Part shown: positions 21,529-30,382 of the stretch, piece by piece | Layout of the letters: each line of letters opens with the position of its first letter | Numbering within the stretch: position 1 is the first letter of the stretch | Assembly (NCBI RefSeq): GCF_016107285.1 | Contig: NZ_RCVQ01000001.1 | Span: forward strand, 124,001-188,000 | From: Roseomonas sp. KE0001 | GTDB lineage: Bacteria > Pseudomonadota > Alphaproteobacteria > Acetobacterales > Acetobacteraceae | DNA: 64,000 nt | Direction of reading: 5' to 3' | Program-made: the position numbers and the translations under genes | The notes under the pieces: model-generated | Seen by the model: the letters and a program-made list of their open reading frames with translations, nothing else | The model's database searches: none | What the model was told of the DNA's origin: nothing

Positions 21529-23177
21529 TCCGTCACCCAGAGAGAGGAATAGTTCTGGTGCCCGGTGGGCCGCACGCCGTCGAGCCAGAGCGGCCAGACA
21601 TGCGCGTCCGAACGGTGCCAGAGCGGCAGGGCGGGCAGGTCGGTGGCGATGCGGCGCTGCAGCCGCGCCCAGAGCGGGCGGCGCTTCGCCGCGTCCAGCT
21701 CCAGCGGCAGGGCCTCGATCAGCGCGTCCACCCCGGCGTCGCGGTAGCCGGTGTAGTTCTGGCCGGACCAGTTGCGCTCGGCGCGCGGGATCTCGTCGGA
21801 ATGGAAGGTGCTGCGCGGCACGTTCTCGGGGCTGCTGACCCAGGCGAAGAGGGCGCCGCCGGTGAAGCGGCGCCGGCTCACCGTCTCGCCGAAGAAGACG
21901 CGGGGCGGCTCGTTGCGGATCCGCGCCTCGACGCCGATGGCCTTCCACATCCCGGCCAGGATCTGCTGCACCTGCTCGCGCGAGCGGTTGCCGGCGGTGG
22001 TCATCAGCTCGAAGGCCAGGCGGTCCCCGGCGGCGTTGCGGCGGACGCCGTCCGGGCCGGGGCGCCAGCCGGCCTCTTCCAGCAGGGCGGCGGCGCGCGC
22101 CGGGTCGAAGGGCCAGGCGGGCGTGTCGGGGTCGTAGCCGGCATCGCGCGGATGCACGGCCCCGGCCGCCACCTCCTGCCGCCCGCCATAGAGGCGCGCC
22201 ACGATCTGCGCCCGGTCGGCGGCGAGCAGCAGGGCCTGGCGTACCCGCCGGTCGGCCAGCAGGGGGTTGTCCAGGTTGAGGTCGATATGCTCGTAGGTGA
22301 GGCCCGGATTGTAGGCGAAGCGGAAGCGCGCGCCGGCGCGGCGCTCCAGCGCCACGACCTGCTCGAGGGGCAGCCCCAGCTCGCCCGCCACCATGTCGAT
22401 CTGCCCGGCCAGCAGCTGCGCCTCCAGCGCCGCCGTGTTCTCCACCGTGCGGATGGCGATGCGGTCGAAGGCGGGGGCGGGGCCGATCCAGTGCGCGTTG
22501 CGCTCCAGCGTCACCCCGGCGCCGGGCTGCACTGCGGCGATGCGGTAGGGGCCGTTCCAGAGCGCCGGATTGGCGGTCTCGGTCTCGTAGGCGGAGCGGG
22601 TGCGGTAGCCGGCCCTGTCGGCCTCCCAGCGCGGCCGCTCGATGCGCGCCGGCAGCGGCTGGAACTGGCCGAGGCCGGCATAGTCGAACGTCACCTTGTC
22701 GAAGCGGATGGTGAAGCGCCGGGGATCGTCGCTGCTGAACTCATAGGCGGAGCGGTAGGTCTCGGCCGGGCCGAAGCCGGTCTCGAAGGCGCGGCCGGCC
22801 TCCCAGGCGAAGCGCATGTCCTCGGCCGTGACCGGCGTGCCGTCGCCCCAGTTCAGCGCGCGCAGCTCCCAGGTGACGCGGATGCCGGGCCGGCCATCCG
22901 GCGTCGTCTCCAGCACCGCCTGCCCGTTCTCCAGGCTCGGCAGCCGGGTGCAGGCGAGGCAGCCCTGCTGCCAGTCGGCGTCATAGGCGGTGATGGGGCG
23001 CAGCGCGAAGCCGAGGAGATAGGCCTTGGCCGCCATGTTCTCGATGTTGGGGTGGAAGTTGCCCGGATACTGGCTGAGGCCGATGGTCAGGCTGTCGCGG
23101 CGCGGCTGGGCGGCGGCATCCGCCAGGGTCAGGCCGGGGGCGAACAGGGCGAGGGTGGCGGCGAGGCAGTGGCGCAT
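21513..23177 (-). CDS. ABC solute-binding protein, family 5 (peptide/nickel type)
   Basis: 554 residues with an N-terminal signal peptide (hydrophobic core LAATLALFAPGLTLADAAAQ, likely cut after an Ala-x-Ala). It is a periplasmic receptor of the SBP_bac_5 family: ITAYDADWQQG, VTAEDMRFAWEAG, ERNAHWIG, PLLADRRVRQALLLAADRAQIV are family segments. It lacks the lipobox of lipoprotein receptors. It is the first gene of an operon with the two permeases and the HAD hydrolase. The ligand cannot be deduced. Confidence 0.9.
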   Translation of the reverse strand: MRHCLAATLALFAPGLTLADAAAQPRRDSLTIGLSQYPGNFHPNIENMAAKAYLLGFALRPITAYDADWQQGCLACTRLPSLENGQAVLETTPDGRPGIRVTWELRALNWGDGTPVTAEDMRFAWEAGRAFETGFGPAETYRSAYEFSSDDPRRFTIRFDKVTFDYAGLGQFQPLPARIERPRWEADRAGYRTRSAYETETANPALWNGPYRIAAVQPGAGVTLERNAHWIGPAPAFDRIAIRTVENTAALEAQLLAGQIDMVAGELGLPLEQVVALERRAGARFRFAYNPGLTYEHIDLNLDNPLLADRRVRQALLLAADRAQIVARLYGGRQEVAAGAVHPRDAGYDPDTPAWPFDPARAAALLEEAGWRPGPDGVRRNAAGDRLAFELMTTAGNRSREQVQQILAGMWKAIGVEARIRNEPPRVFFGETVSRRRFTGGALFAWVSSPENVPRSTFHSDEIPRAERNWSGQNYTGYRDAGVDALIEALPLELDAAKRRPLWARLQRRIATDLPALPLWHRSDAHVWPLWLDGVRPTGHQNYSSLWVTEWRAR

Positions 23178-23228
23178 GGGCCGGGATGATGCCGGCTCAT
23201 GCCGCGGCGCGGTAGGGCAAAACCCGGC

Positions 23229-24566
23229 CTATCCGAAGGCTTCCCGCAGCAGCAGCAGGTTCAGCCCCACGATCAGCGCCGTGGCCGCCCAGCCCAGGGC
23301 GAGCTGCCAGACCGGTGTGACCAGCGCGCCGAGCCGCCGGCGGTCCCCCGCGAAGAGCATCAGCGGGATGGCGGCGAAGGGCAGCTGCAGCGAGAGCACC
23401 ACCTGCGAGAGCACCAGCAGCTCGGCCGTGCCGCGCTCGCCATAATGCCAGGTGACGAGCACCGCCGGCACGACGGCGATCAAGCGCGTCACCAGCCGGC
23501 GAAGCGCGGGGGGCAGGCGGATGCGCAGGAAGCCCTCCATCACCACCTGGCCGGCGATGGTGGCGGTGACGGTGGAGTTCAGCCCGCAGCAGAGCAGCGC
23601 CACGGCGAAGAAGACCGGCGCCGCCGCGCCGAGCAGCGGCGCCAGCATGGCATGCGCCTCGCCGATCTCGGCGATCCCGGTCTGTCCCCGCACATGGAAG
23701 GCGGCGGCGGCGACGATCAGGATGGCGGAGTTGATCAGCAGGGCCAGGGTCAGCGCCACGCTGCTGTCGATGCTGGCGAAGCGGATCGCCTCCCGCTTGC
23801 CGGCGAGATCCTCGCCGGCGGCGCGCGACTGCACGATGGCGGTGTGCAGGTAGAGGTTGTGCGGCATCACCGTGGCGCCGAGGATGCCGAGGGCCAGGTA
23901 GAGCTGGCGGGAATCCGCGACGATCGAGGCGGAGGGCAGGTAGCCGCGCAGCACGGCGCCCCAGTCCGGGTCGGCCAGCGCCAGCTGCGCCAGGAAGCAG
24001 AGGGCGATCAGCGCGATCAGGCCGATGACGAAGGCCTCCAGCCAGCGCACCCCCTTGTGCTGCAGCCAGAGGATCAGGAAGGTGTCGAGCACGGTCAGGA
24101 TCACGCCCTCCAGCAGCGGCAGGCCGAAGAGCAGCTGCAGGGCGATGGCGGTGCCGATCACCTCGGCCAGGTCGGTGGCGCAGATCGCCAGCTCCGCCAG
24201 CAGCCAGAGCGGGATGGCGACGGCCTTCGGGAAGCGTTCGCGGCAGAGCTGGGCGAGGTCGCGCCCCGTGGCGATGCCGATGCGGGCGCAGATCGCCTGC
24301 AGCAGCATGGCCATCAGCGAGGACAGCAGGGCGACCGAGAGCAGCGTGTAGCCGAAGGCCGAACCTCCGGCGATGGCGGTGGCCCAGTTGCCCGGATCCA
24401 TGTAGCCCACCGCCACCATGTACCCCGGGCCGATGAAGGCCAGCAGGCGCCGCAGCCAGCCGGCGCCGAGCGGCACGGCCACGCTGCGGTGGATCTCGGT
24501 CAGGCTGCGCGGGGCGCCGTGCCGGTCGGTCACGGGCGGTGCGCCCGGCGCCGCCGGGAGGACCAT
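23229..24566 (-). CDS. mntH: Nramp-family divalent metal transporter (MntH-like)
   Basis: 445 residues, about eleven hydrophobic helices. The Nramp signature D57-P-G-N60 ([15 protein letters not shown]) in helix 1 and the MPHNLYLH motif in helix 6 are both intact, which indicates Mn2+/Fe2+-type proton-coupled uptake across the inner membrane. No good ribosome site precedes ATG 24566, and a GTG 12 codons inside is an alternative. A perfect 16-bp dyad (24599-24614) sits 33-48 bases upstream and may be a metalloregulator site. pyrE ends just upstream in the same direction, but the dyad suggests an independent promoter. Confidence 0.9.
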   Translation of the reverse strand: MVLPAAPGAPPVTDRHGAPRSLTEIHRSVAVPLGAGWLRRLLAFIGPGYMVAVGYMDPGNWATAIAGGSAFGYTLLSVALLSSLMAMLLQAICARIGIATGRDLAQLCRERFPKAVAIPLWLLAELAICATDLAEVIGTAIALQLLFGLPLLEGVILTVLDTFLILWLQHKGVRWLEAFVIGLIALIALCFLAQLALADPDWGAVLRGYLPSASIVADSRQLYLALGILGATVMPHNLYLHTAIVQSRAAGEDLAGKREAIRFASIDSSVALTLALLINSAILIVAAAAFHVRGQTGIAEIGEAHAMLAPLLGAAAPVFFAVALLCCGLNSTVTATIAGQVVMEGFLRIRLPPALRRLVTRLIAVVPAVLVTWHYGERGTAELLVLSQVVLSLQLPFAAIPLMLFAGDRRRLGALVTPVWQLALGWAATALIVGLNLLLLREAFG

Positions 24567-24598
24567 GCGGAAAGGCGGAGCATGGCGCGCATTGAGCC

Positions 24599-24614
24599 TG
24601 TAGCCGGAGCTACA
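24599..24614. promoter_or_regulatory. Dyad upstream of mntH
   Basis: Perfect inverted repeat TGTAGC-CGGA-GCTACA between pyrE and mntH, on the promoter side of mntH. It is an operator candidate for a manganese or iron regulator. It does not obviously match the Mur/Fur consensus I know, so the binding protein is open. It has no T-tract, so it is not a terminator. Confidence 0.5.
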
Positions 24615-24658
24615 ATCAAGCGCCCGGCTGCGATACGCGGGCCGGGGCCGCCGCGGCC

Positions 24659-25384
24659 TCAGCCGGCCTTGGCCTTGTAGGCCTCCGCCTCCGCCAGGCT
24701 GCCGACACCGCCGCGCGCCCGGCTCCACTCCACCGGATCCTCCAGGAACCGCCGCACCTCCTTCAGCGCCGCCTCGGAGAAGTAGGGCCTCTCGCGGCAG
24801 ACCTCGAGCACGTCCCACCAGGTGGCGAGATGCAGCAGGTTGAGGTTGATCTCCTTCAGCTTCTCCTGCCCGCCGGGGAAGACGCCGTAGAAGAAGACGA
24901 CGAAGGTGTGGTCGCAGATGGCGCCGGCGTCGCGCAGCGCCTGGGCGAAGCGGATCTTGCTGGCGCCGTCCGTCGTCAGGTCCTCGACCAGCAGGGTCTG
25001 CTTGCCCTCCGGCACGTCGCCCTCGATCTGGGCGTTGCGGCCGAAGCCCTTGGGCTTCTTCCGGACATAGGACATCGGCGCCATCATCCGGTCGGCGATC
25101 CAGGCGGCGTAGGGGATGCCGGCGGTCTCGCCGCCCGTCACCGCCTCGATCGTCTCGTAGCCGATGTGGCGGCCGATCTTCTCCACCGCCAGCTCGACGA
25201 TGCGGTTGCGGGCGCGGGGGAAGGAGATGATCTTGCGGCAGTCGATATAGACCGGGCTCTTCCAGCCGCTGGTGAAGGTATAGGGCTCCTCGGGCCGGAA
25301 GTTGACGGCCTTGATCTCCAGGAGGATGCGGGCGGTGGTGAGGGCCGCGTCGCGGTCCCAGTCGGAAGGGTGGGTCGAGGACAT
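24659..25384 (-). CDS. pyrE: Orotate phosphoribosyltransferase
   Basis: 241 residues. It makes orotidine 5'-phosphate from orotate and PRPP in pyrimidine synthesis. The PRPP-binding motif [13 protein letters not shown], the flexible-loop region [17 protein letters not shown] and the N-terminal [15 protein letters not shown] segment are clear. The C-terminal extension after the core (to about 240 residues) is typical for alphaproteobacterial PyrE. ATG 25384 has an ideal AAAAGGAG site eight bases upstream. It is divergent from the ELM1-like gene. Confidence 0.95.
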   Translation of the reverse strand: MSSTHPSDWDRDAALTTARILLEIKAVNFRPEEPYTFTSGWKSPVYIDCRKIISFPRARNRIVELAVEKIGRHIGYETIEAVTGGETAGIPYAAWIADRMMAPMSYVRKKPKGFGRNAQIEGDVPEGKQTLLVEDLTTDGASKIRFAQALRDAGAICDHTFVVFFYGVFPGGQEKLKEINLNLLHLATWWDVLEVCRERPYFSEAALKEVRRFLEDPVEWSRARGGVGSLAEAEAYKAKAG

Positions 25385-25435
25385 GACAGGGGCTCCTTTT
25401 GCCGCGGTTGGTAACGCCCGCCCGGCGGCGCGTCC

Positions 25436-26368
25436 ATGACAGAAGCGAGTCGCGTCTGGGTCCTGGCCGATCCCCGCGCCGGCACCGCCGCCCAGGCGCT
25501 GGGCATGGCCGAGCGGCTCGGGCGGCCCTTCCACACCCTGCCGCTGGGCTGGGGCGCCCTGGCCCGGCTGCCGCTGCCCTGGCCGAGCCTGGCCGGGCTG
25601 TCGGCCGAGGCCCGCGCCGGGCTGGCGCCGCCCTGGCCGGGGCTAGTGTTCTCGGCCGGGCGCCGGGCGGCGCCGGTGGCGCGCTGGCTGCGCCGCCGGG
25701 GGGCGCGCACTGTCCATGCCATGCGGCCCGGCTTCGGCGCGGCCGATTTCGACCTGCTGGTGATCGGCCGGCACGACGCGCCGCGGCCGGCGCCCAACCT
25801 GTTTCCCATCCTCGGCGCCTGCCACCGCCTCAGCCCGTCGCGGCTCGCCGCGGCGCGGGCCGAATGGGCCGGCTTCGCCAGCCTGCCGGCGCCGCGGGTG
25901 GCCCTGCTGCTGGGCGGCGCGGTGCGGGGGGAAGGGCTGGCCCCGGACCTCGCCGCGGAGCTGGCGCGGGCCGCGGCCGGCTTCGGCGGCAGCGTGCTGG
26001 CCACCACCTCGCGGCGCAGCGGCGCGGCCGCGGCCGGCTCGGTGGCGGCGGCTCTGGCGGCGGTGCCGCACCGGCTGCACGGCTGGGGCGCCGCCGGCGC
26101 CAACCCCTATGCCGGCATGCTGGCCTGGGCCGATGCGGTGGTGGCGACCGGCGATTCCGTCTCCATGCTGAGCGAGGCCCTGGCCACGAGCGCGCCGCTC
26201 TTCATCGCCGAGACCACCGAGGCGCCGCGCCACCGCGCCCTCTGGCGCAGCCTCTACGACTCCGGGCAGGCGCGGCGCCTCTCGCCCGGCGTGGCCTTCT
26301 TCCCGCGCGCCCGGCTGGACGAGGCGGGGCGGGTGGCGGCGGCGATCCGGGCACGCGGCTGGGCGTGA
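25436..26368 (+). CDS. ELM1-like (DUF1022) protein
   Basis: 310 residues related to the plant mitochondrial-fission factor ELM1/DUF1022 family, common in alphaproteobacteria. Visible family features are the N-terminal [23 protein letters not shown], the [18 protein letters not shown] block, [21 protein letters not shown] and the C-terminal [22 protein letters not shown], which resembles a GT-B glycosyltransferase fold. The bacterial function is not established. The mature protein is cytoplasmic or peripheral, with no membrane helix. It lies about 50 bases from pyrE on the opposite strand. Confidence 0.82.
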   Translation: MTEASRVWVLADPRAGTAAQALGMAERLGRPFHTLPLGWGALARLPLPWPSLAGLSAEARAGLAPPWPGLVFSAGRRAAPVARWLRRRGARTVHAMRPGFGAADFDLLVIGRHDAPRPAPNLFPILGACHRLSPSRLAAARAEWAGFASLPAPRVALLLGGAVRGEGLAPDLAAELARAAAGFGGSVLATTSRRSGAAAAGSVAAALAAVPHRLHGWGAAGANPYAGMLAWADAVVATGDSVSMLSEALATSAPLFIAETTEAPRHRALWRSLYDSGQARRLSPGVAFFPRARLDEAGRVAAAIRARGWA

Positions 26369-26390
26369 AGCCTCCGGCGCCGCGGCCGCC

Positions 26391-27608
26391 TCAGGACCGC
26401 GCCGCCACCCGGAAGGAGATCTGCGCCAGGAGGCTGGCGCCCACGAGCACGAGCGCGGCCGTCAGCGCCGGGTCGGAGCCCAGCCCGGCCAGCGAGGTGC
26501 AGAGGGCGCCGACCGCCATCTGCGCGAAGCCGAACAGGCCGGCGGCCGAGCCCGCCACCGCCGGGTTGATGCCCACCGCCTGGGTCAGCGCCAGGGGCGA
26601 GGCGGCGCCGGCGCCCATGGTGAAGACGAACATGCTGCCCACGGCGAGGGGGACCGAGAGCTGCCCCAGCAGCACCCCGCCCAGCAGCAGGGCGGCGGCG
26701 GCCAGGCTCAGCAGGTTGGCGCCCACCATCAGGCGCTGCATCGGCAGGCGGGCGATGAGGCGCCCGGTCATCGCGCTGCCCACCCAGGCGCCGGCGATCA
26801 GGATGGCGAGATAGACGCCGACCTCCTCGGGCGGGCGATGCAGCTGGCCGCCGAAGATGAAGGGCGCGGAGGCGGTGAAGGCGTACATGGAGGTGGTGGC
26901 GCAGCCCCCGCCCAGGGCGAGCCCCAGGAAGGCGCGCGAGCCGATCAGCCGCCGGTAGTTGCGGCCGAGCGAGGCCAGGTCCGTGTTCGCGCCACGGGCG
27001 CCGGTCTCGGGCAGGATGCGCCAGGTCAGCAGGGCCAGGGCGAGGCCGAGGGCGCAGAGCACGCCGAAGATGGCGCGCCAGCCGAGCGCGGTCGCCAGCA
27101 CGCCGCCCAGGATCGGCGCCAGGCCGGGGCCCAGCAGCACCATCAGGTTCATCAGGGCGAGGCGGCGCGCGGCCTGCTCCGGCCCGGCGGTGTCGCGCAC
27201 GATGGCGCGGCCCAGCACCAGCCCGGCGCAACCCCCGAGCGCCTGGGCCAGCCGCGCCAGGATCAGGCCTGTGGCGGTGGCGGAGAAGGCGGCGGCCAGC
27301 CCGGAGACGGTGTAGAGGAGAAGGCCCGCCAGCAGCGTGACGCGGCGGCCGAAGCGGTCGGCGACCGGGCCATAGACCAGTTGGCCGAACGCCAGGCCGA
27401 GGATGTAGAGGCTGATCGTGGCCCGCATGGTGCCGTCGCTGGCCCGCAGCTCCGCCGCGGCGGCCGGCAGGGCGGGAATGAAGATGTGCATGGCCAGCGT
27501 GCCGCTGAGCGTGACCAGGGCCAGCAGCCAGAGCGGCGCCTGGCGCGGTGCCGCCATGGGGGCGGCGGTCTCATGCGGCGCCGGCGATCCGCCGGGCCGC
27601 CACTTCAC
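26391..27608 (-). CDS. Bcr/CflA-type MFS drug efflux transporter
   Basis: 405 residues with 12 hydrophobic segments. The Bcr/CflA signature LSGTLAMHIFIPALPAAA in helix 1 and GLAFGQLVYGPVADRFGRRVTL between helices 2 and 3 are intact, as is the LGRAIVRDTAG motif. It exports drugs or small metabolites by proton antiport. The start GTG 27608 overlaps the marR stop (GTGA) and has GGAGG seven bases upstream, so it is preferred over ATG 27557. It is co-transcribed behind the MarR gene, which probably represses the pair. Confidence 0.88.
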   Translation of the reverse strand: MKWRPGGSPAPHETAAPMAAPRQAPLWLLALVTLSGTLAMHIFIPALPAAAAELRASDGTMRATISLYILGLAFGQLVYGPVADRFGRRVTLLAGLLLYTVSGLAAAFSATATGLILARLAQALGGCAGLVLGRAIVRDTAGPEQAARRLALMNLMVLLGPGLAPILGGVLATALGWRAIFGVLCALGLALALLTWRILPETGARGANTDLASLGRNYRRLIGSRAFLGLALGGGCATTSMYAFTASAPFIFGGQLHRPPEEVGVYLAILIAGAWVGSAMTGRLIARLPMQRLMVGANLLSLAAAALLLGGVLLGQLSVPLAVGSMFVFTMGAGAASPLALTQAVGINPAVAGSAAGLFGFAQMAVGALCTSLAGLGSDPALTAALVLVGASLLAQISFRVAARS

Positions 27609-28057
27609 GGCGCCGCCTCCGCGGCCAGCCTGGCGCCGATGTGGCGCAGCACGCGGTCCGCGATGACCAGTTCCGCCTCGTCGAGTCCGGCGAGCGCCGT
27701 CTCCCGCGCCGCCCGCGCCACCTGCTCCACCTGGGCGACCGTGGCGCGGCCCTGGTCGGTCAGCACCAGCACGCGGGCGCGGCGGTCGCCCTCCTCGCCG
27801 CGCCGCTCGACCAGCCCCGCCGCCTCCAGCGCATCCACCAGCCGCACCACGGAGGAGCCGTCCAGCGCGAGGGAGCGCGCGAGGTCTTTCTGCCGCATCG
27901 GCGCCTCGGCACGGGCGATGCGCAGCAGCGGCAGCCAGGTGGCCTCGGTCAGCCCGAAGCGCTGCAGGCGGTTGTCGGCCCAGCGGCGCCACTGGCGCGC
28001 AATCTGCGCCAGAAGGCTGCCGAAGCCCTGGCGGAGCTGCTCGGGGGAATGCGTCAT
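27605..28057 (-). CDS. MarR-family transcriptional regulator
   Basis: 150 residues with a winged helix-turn-helix: LLRIARAEAPMRQKDLARSL, DGSSVVRLVDALEAAGLVERR, then the wing GDRRARVLVLTDQG. It likely represses its own operon with the downstream efflux pump and is relieved by a small aromatic or drug ligand. The dyad at 28092-28108 about 35 bases upstream is the natural operator candidate. It is divergent from the tartrate dehydrogenase gene. Confidence 0.9.
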   Translation of the reverse strand: MTHSPEQLRQGFGSLLAQIARQWRRWADNRLQRFGLTEATWLPLLRIARAEAPMRQKDLARSLALDGSSVVRLVDALEAAGLVERRGEEGDRRARVLVLTDQGRATVAQVEQVARAARETALAGLDEAELVIADRVLRHIGARLAAEAAP

Positions 28058-28091
28058 GGCGGCCTCCAGGATGGCGGGCCAATAGATGGCA

Positions 28092-28108
28092 TATCAACTA
28101 CTGTGATA
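28092..28108. promoter_or_regulatory. Candidate MarR operator
   Basis: Inverted repeat TATCA-ACTACTG-TGATA in the divergent region 35-51 bases before marR. AT-rich TATCA/TGATA half-sites with short spacers are common for MarR-family operators. It may also affect the divergent tartrate dehydrogenase gene. Confidence 0.55.
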
Positions 28109-28123
28109 CAATCTTCCCGCCTC

Positions 28124-28157
28124 CCTCGGGGTCTCTCCTCGGGGTCTTTCCTCGGGG
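28124..28157. repeat. Three 13-bp tandem repeats upstream of tartrate dehydrogenase
   Basis: CCTCGGGGTCTCT, CCTCGGGGTCTTT and a partial CCTCGGGG follow each other exactly with a 13-bp period, about 70-100 bases before the tartrate dehydrogenase start. No function is known to me. It could be slippage or direct-repeat operator sites. Confidence 0.6.
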
Positions 28158-28226
28158 CCGCTTGCCCGGGGGCAGGGCCGCGGCCATCCTCCGGCGCATC
28201 CGCCAACCACCGTCTGAGGATCGTCC

Positions 28227-29300
28227 ATGTCCCGCTCCTATCGAATCGCTGTCGTGCCCGGGGATGGCATCGGCAAGGAAACCGTGCCGGAGGGGTTGCG
28301 GGTGCTGGATGCCGCGGCCCGGCGCTTCGGCTTCGAGCTGAAGCTCGATCACTACGACTGGTCCTGCGAGACCTATCAGAAGACCGGCCGCATGATGCCC
28401 GAGGACGGCATCGACCGGCTGCGGGAGAGCGACAGCGTGTTCCTGGGCGCGGTCGGCTGGCCCGGCGTGCCGGACCATATCTCGCTCTGGGGCCTTCTGA
28501 TCCCGATCCGGCGCGAATTCGACCAGTATATCAGCCTGCGTCCCTGCAAGCTGATGCCGGGCTGCAAGACGCCGCTGGCCAACCGCACGCCGGCCGAGAT
28601 CGACTTCTACGTGGTGCGCGAGAACACCGAGGGCGAATACTCATCCTCGGGCGGGAAGATGTTCGCCGGCACCGAGCGGGAGTTCGTGACGCAGGACGCG
28701 GTGTTCACCCGCAAGGGCGTCGACCGGGTGATGAAATACGCCTTCGAGCTGGCGCGCACCCGTCCGCGCAGGAAAGTGACCAGCGCCACCAAGTCGAACG
28801 GCATCACCTTCACCATGCCCTACTGGGACGAACGCTTCGCCGAGATGGCGAAGCAGTATCCGGACGTCACCACCGATCAGTTCCACATCGACATCCTCTG
28901 CGCGCAGTTCGTGCAGCATCCCGACTGGTTCGACGTGGTGGTCGGCTCCAACCTGTTCGGCGACATCCTCTCCGATCTCGGCCCGGCGGTGGCGGGCTCC
29001 ATCGGCATCGCGCCCAGCGCCAACATCAACCCGGAGAAGGCGCATCCCTCGATGTTCGAGCCGGTGCATGGCTCGGCACCCGACATCGCCGGCAAGCACA
29101 TCTGCAATCCCATCGGCCAGATCTGGTCCGGCGCCATGATGCTGGAGCATCTGGGCGAGCCGGAAGCGGCGCGCGCCATCACCGAGTCCATCGAGAAGCT
29201 GCTGGCCGAGGGCGGCCCGCGCACCCGTGACATGGGCGGGCAGGCGGCGACCGCGGATGTCGGCAAGGCGCTGGCGGAGGCCGTTGCGGCCGCGGGCTGA
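28227..29300 (+). CDS. Tartrate dehydrogenase/decarboxylase (TtuC-like)
   Basis: 357 residues of the isocitrate/isopropylmalate dehydrogenase superfamily. The N-terminus VVPGDGIGKETVPEGLRVL, the ENTEGEYSSSGG segment, DIL(S)DLGPAVAGSIGIAPSANINPE and FEPVHGSAPDIAGK are family landmarks. The stretch around ESDSVFLGAVGWPGVPDHISLWGLL is the tartrate-dehydrogenase rather than isopropylmalate type. Such enzymes oxidise tartrate or D-malate with NAD+ and a divalent metal. The stand-alone gene is divergent from marR. D-malate dehydrogenase is the main alternative name. Confidence 0.88.
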   Translation: MSRSYRIAVVPGDGIGKETVPEGLRVLDAAARRFGFELKLDHYDWSCETYQKTGRMMPEDGIDRLRESDSVFLGAVGWPGVPDHISLWGLLIPIRREFDQYISLRPCKLMPGCKTPLANRTPAEIDFYVVRENTEGEYSSSGGKMFAGTEREFVTQDAVFTRKGVDRVMKYAFELARTRPRRKVTSATKSNGITFTMPYWDERFAEMAKQYPDVTTDQFHIDILCAQFVQHPDWFDVVVGSNLFGDILSDLGPAVAGSIGIAPSANINPEKAHPSMFEPVHGSAPDIAGKHICNPIGQIWSGAMMLEHLGEPEAARAITESIEKLLAEGGPRTRDMGGQAATADVGKALAEAVAAAG

Positions 29301-29312
29301 CCGAGAGGAACC

Positions 29313-29341
29313 TTGATGGTCCCGGCGGATCAGCCTATAAA
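29313..29341 (+). promoter_or_regulatory. Sigma70-like promoter for the small ORF at 29400
   Basis: TTGATG (29313-29318) and TATAAA (29336-29341) are separated by exactly 17 bases, in an unusually AT-rich spot for this genome. Transcription would start near 29348, just ahead of the inverted repeat at 29354-29385. Confidence 0.55.
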
Positions 29342-29353
29342 ACGGGCGGGATG

Positions 29354-29385
29354 AGTTGCGAGCGATTCTCAATTGTCTCGCAACT
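29354..29385. promoter_or_regulatory. 9-bp-arm inverted repeat in the leader of the small ORF
   Basis: AGTTGCGAG (29354-29362) and CTCGCAACT (29377-29385) are perfect inverted arms around a 14-base AT-rich spacer that reads CGATTCTCAATTGT. It sits between the promoter and the ribosome site, so it is either a repressor operator or an RNA hairpin. The GATTCTCAATTG core loosely resembles Fur-type sites. Confidence 0.6.
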
Positions 29386-29399
29386 GCAGGAGATCGCTG

Positions 29400-29639
29400 A
29401 TGGGCAATGACTTCAGCCACATCACCCGCCGCTGTGAGCGGGCGGTGGTGACGGCTTACAGGGAGCTGCGGGAAACCGGAAATGACGACCTGTCGTCCTT
29501 CCGGGCCTGTACGGCACTGTACCGGATCCACCACCCCGAATCCTCGGTCAGCGAGGCGCGTCGGCTGGTCTCCGAATGGATCGATCATCACGTAGTGCGG
29601 GGCGAATCCGGCCCGACCGACGGCTGCGACTGCCCCTGA
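29400..29639 (+). CDS. Small conserved-looking hypothetical protein
   Basis: 79 residues, MGNDFSHITRRCERAVV at the start and ending in a Cys-rich CDCP tail. It is predicted all-helical and soluble, with no signal or membrane segment. The start is fixed by AGGAG seven bases upstream. It has a clear promoter, a leader inverted repeat and its own terminator (29677-29699), so it is a real, separately controlled gene. I do not recognise the family. Confidence 0.7.
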   Translation: MGNDFSHITRRCERAVVTAYRELRETGNDDLSSFRACTALYRIHHPESSVSEARRLVSEWIDHHVVRGESGPTDGCDCP

Positions 29640-29676
29640 GCGGCCAGGCGCGGCCTTCCGGCGTCCAGGACTGACA

Positions 29677-29699
29677 GGCCGCCCTCCGGGCGGCCTTTT
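29677..29699 (+). terminator. Rho-independent terminator
   Basis: GGCCGCCC (29677-29684) pairs perfectly with GGGCGGCC (29688-29695) around a TCC loop and is followed by TTTT. It lies 37 bases after the small ORF. Confidence 0.8.
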
Positions 29700-29866
29700 C
29701 ATCTCCACATTCTTTGATGCCACACCACGGCATCGCCAGGACCACGCCTCCGGTCGCGGCCCGGCGCCGGCGGAATTCCGCACGAGCGCGGAAAACATTG
29801 GCCTTCTCGGTGGTTATTCCCTGGCACGGCGGACTTAGAGCCGCCTGGACAACAGGGAAGCCACAC

Positions 29867-30328
29867 ATGCGCATGAAGACGGCCCTCGCGCTCGTCGCCG
29901 GCCTGATGGCCGCTCCGGCGGCCATGGCCCAGACCTCTCCTCAGTCCCAGACCCCCCAGGCGCAGCCTCCGCAGGGCACGGTGGGCTCGCCCGCCGCGCC
30001 GGGCGGCGGCGGCACGAGCATGCAGCAGGGGACGCCCGGCACGGCCGCGCCGCCGGCTGCCACCACGCCCCCGGCGACGACGGCGGCGCCGCGTAGCGAG
30101 GAGCGGTCCAGCCCGCCCACGACCGCCACGCCAACGGCGGGCGCCAACAGCTTCACCGAAGGCCAGGCCCGCAGCCGCCTCGAGGACGCTGGCTACACGG
30201 ATGTCCAGGAACTGCGGAAGGATGACCAGGGCGTCTGGCGTGGCAGGGCGATGCGCAACGGCCAGAGAACCGATGTCGGCCTGGACTTCCAGGGCAACGT
30301 GGTGACCGGGAACGCACCCGCTCGCTGA
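29867..30328 (+). CDS. Secreted PepSY-like protein
   Basis: 153 residues: a signal peptide (KTALALVAGLMAAPAAMAQ), a long low-complexity Gln/Pro/Thr/Ala/Gly linker (about residues 22-95), then a small folded domain (EGQARSRLEDAGYTDVQEL through DVGLDFQGNVV) resembling the PepSY/YpeB type. It is probably periplasmic. ATG 29867 is used, and ATG 29873 is equally possible. GGAAA-N17-GGTT at 29790-29815 resembles a general-stress (EcfG) promoter. The next gene follows 54 bases downstream. Confidence 0.75.
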   Translation: MRMKTALALVAGLMAAPAAMAQTSPQSQTPQAQPPQGTVGSPAAPGGGGTSMQQGTPGTAAPPAATTPPATTAAPRSEERSSPPTTATPTAGANSFTEGQARSRLEDAGYTDVQELRKDDQGVWRGRAMRNGQRTDVGLDFQGNVVTGNAPAR

Positions 30329-30382
30329 GCACGAGGGGCGGCAGGGGCCGCCCGCGCATCTCCGTCAGGAAAGGGGACTCCC

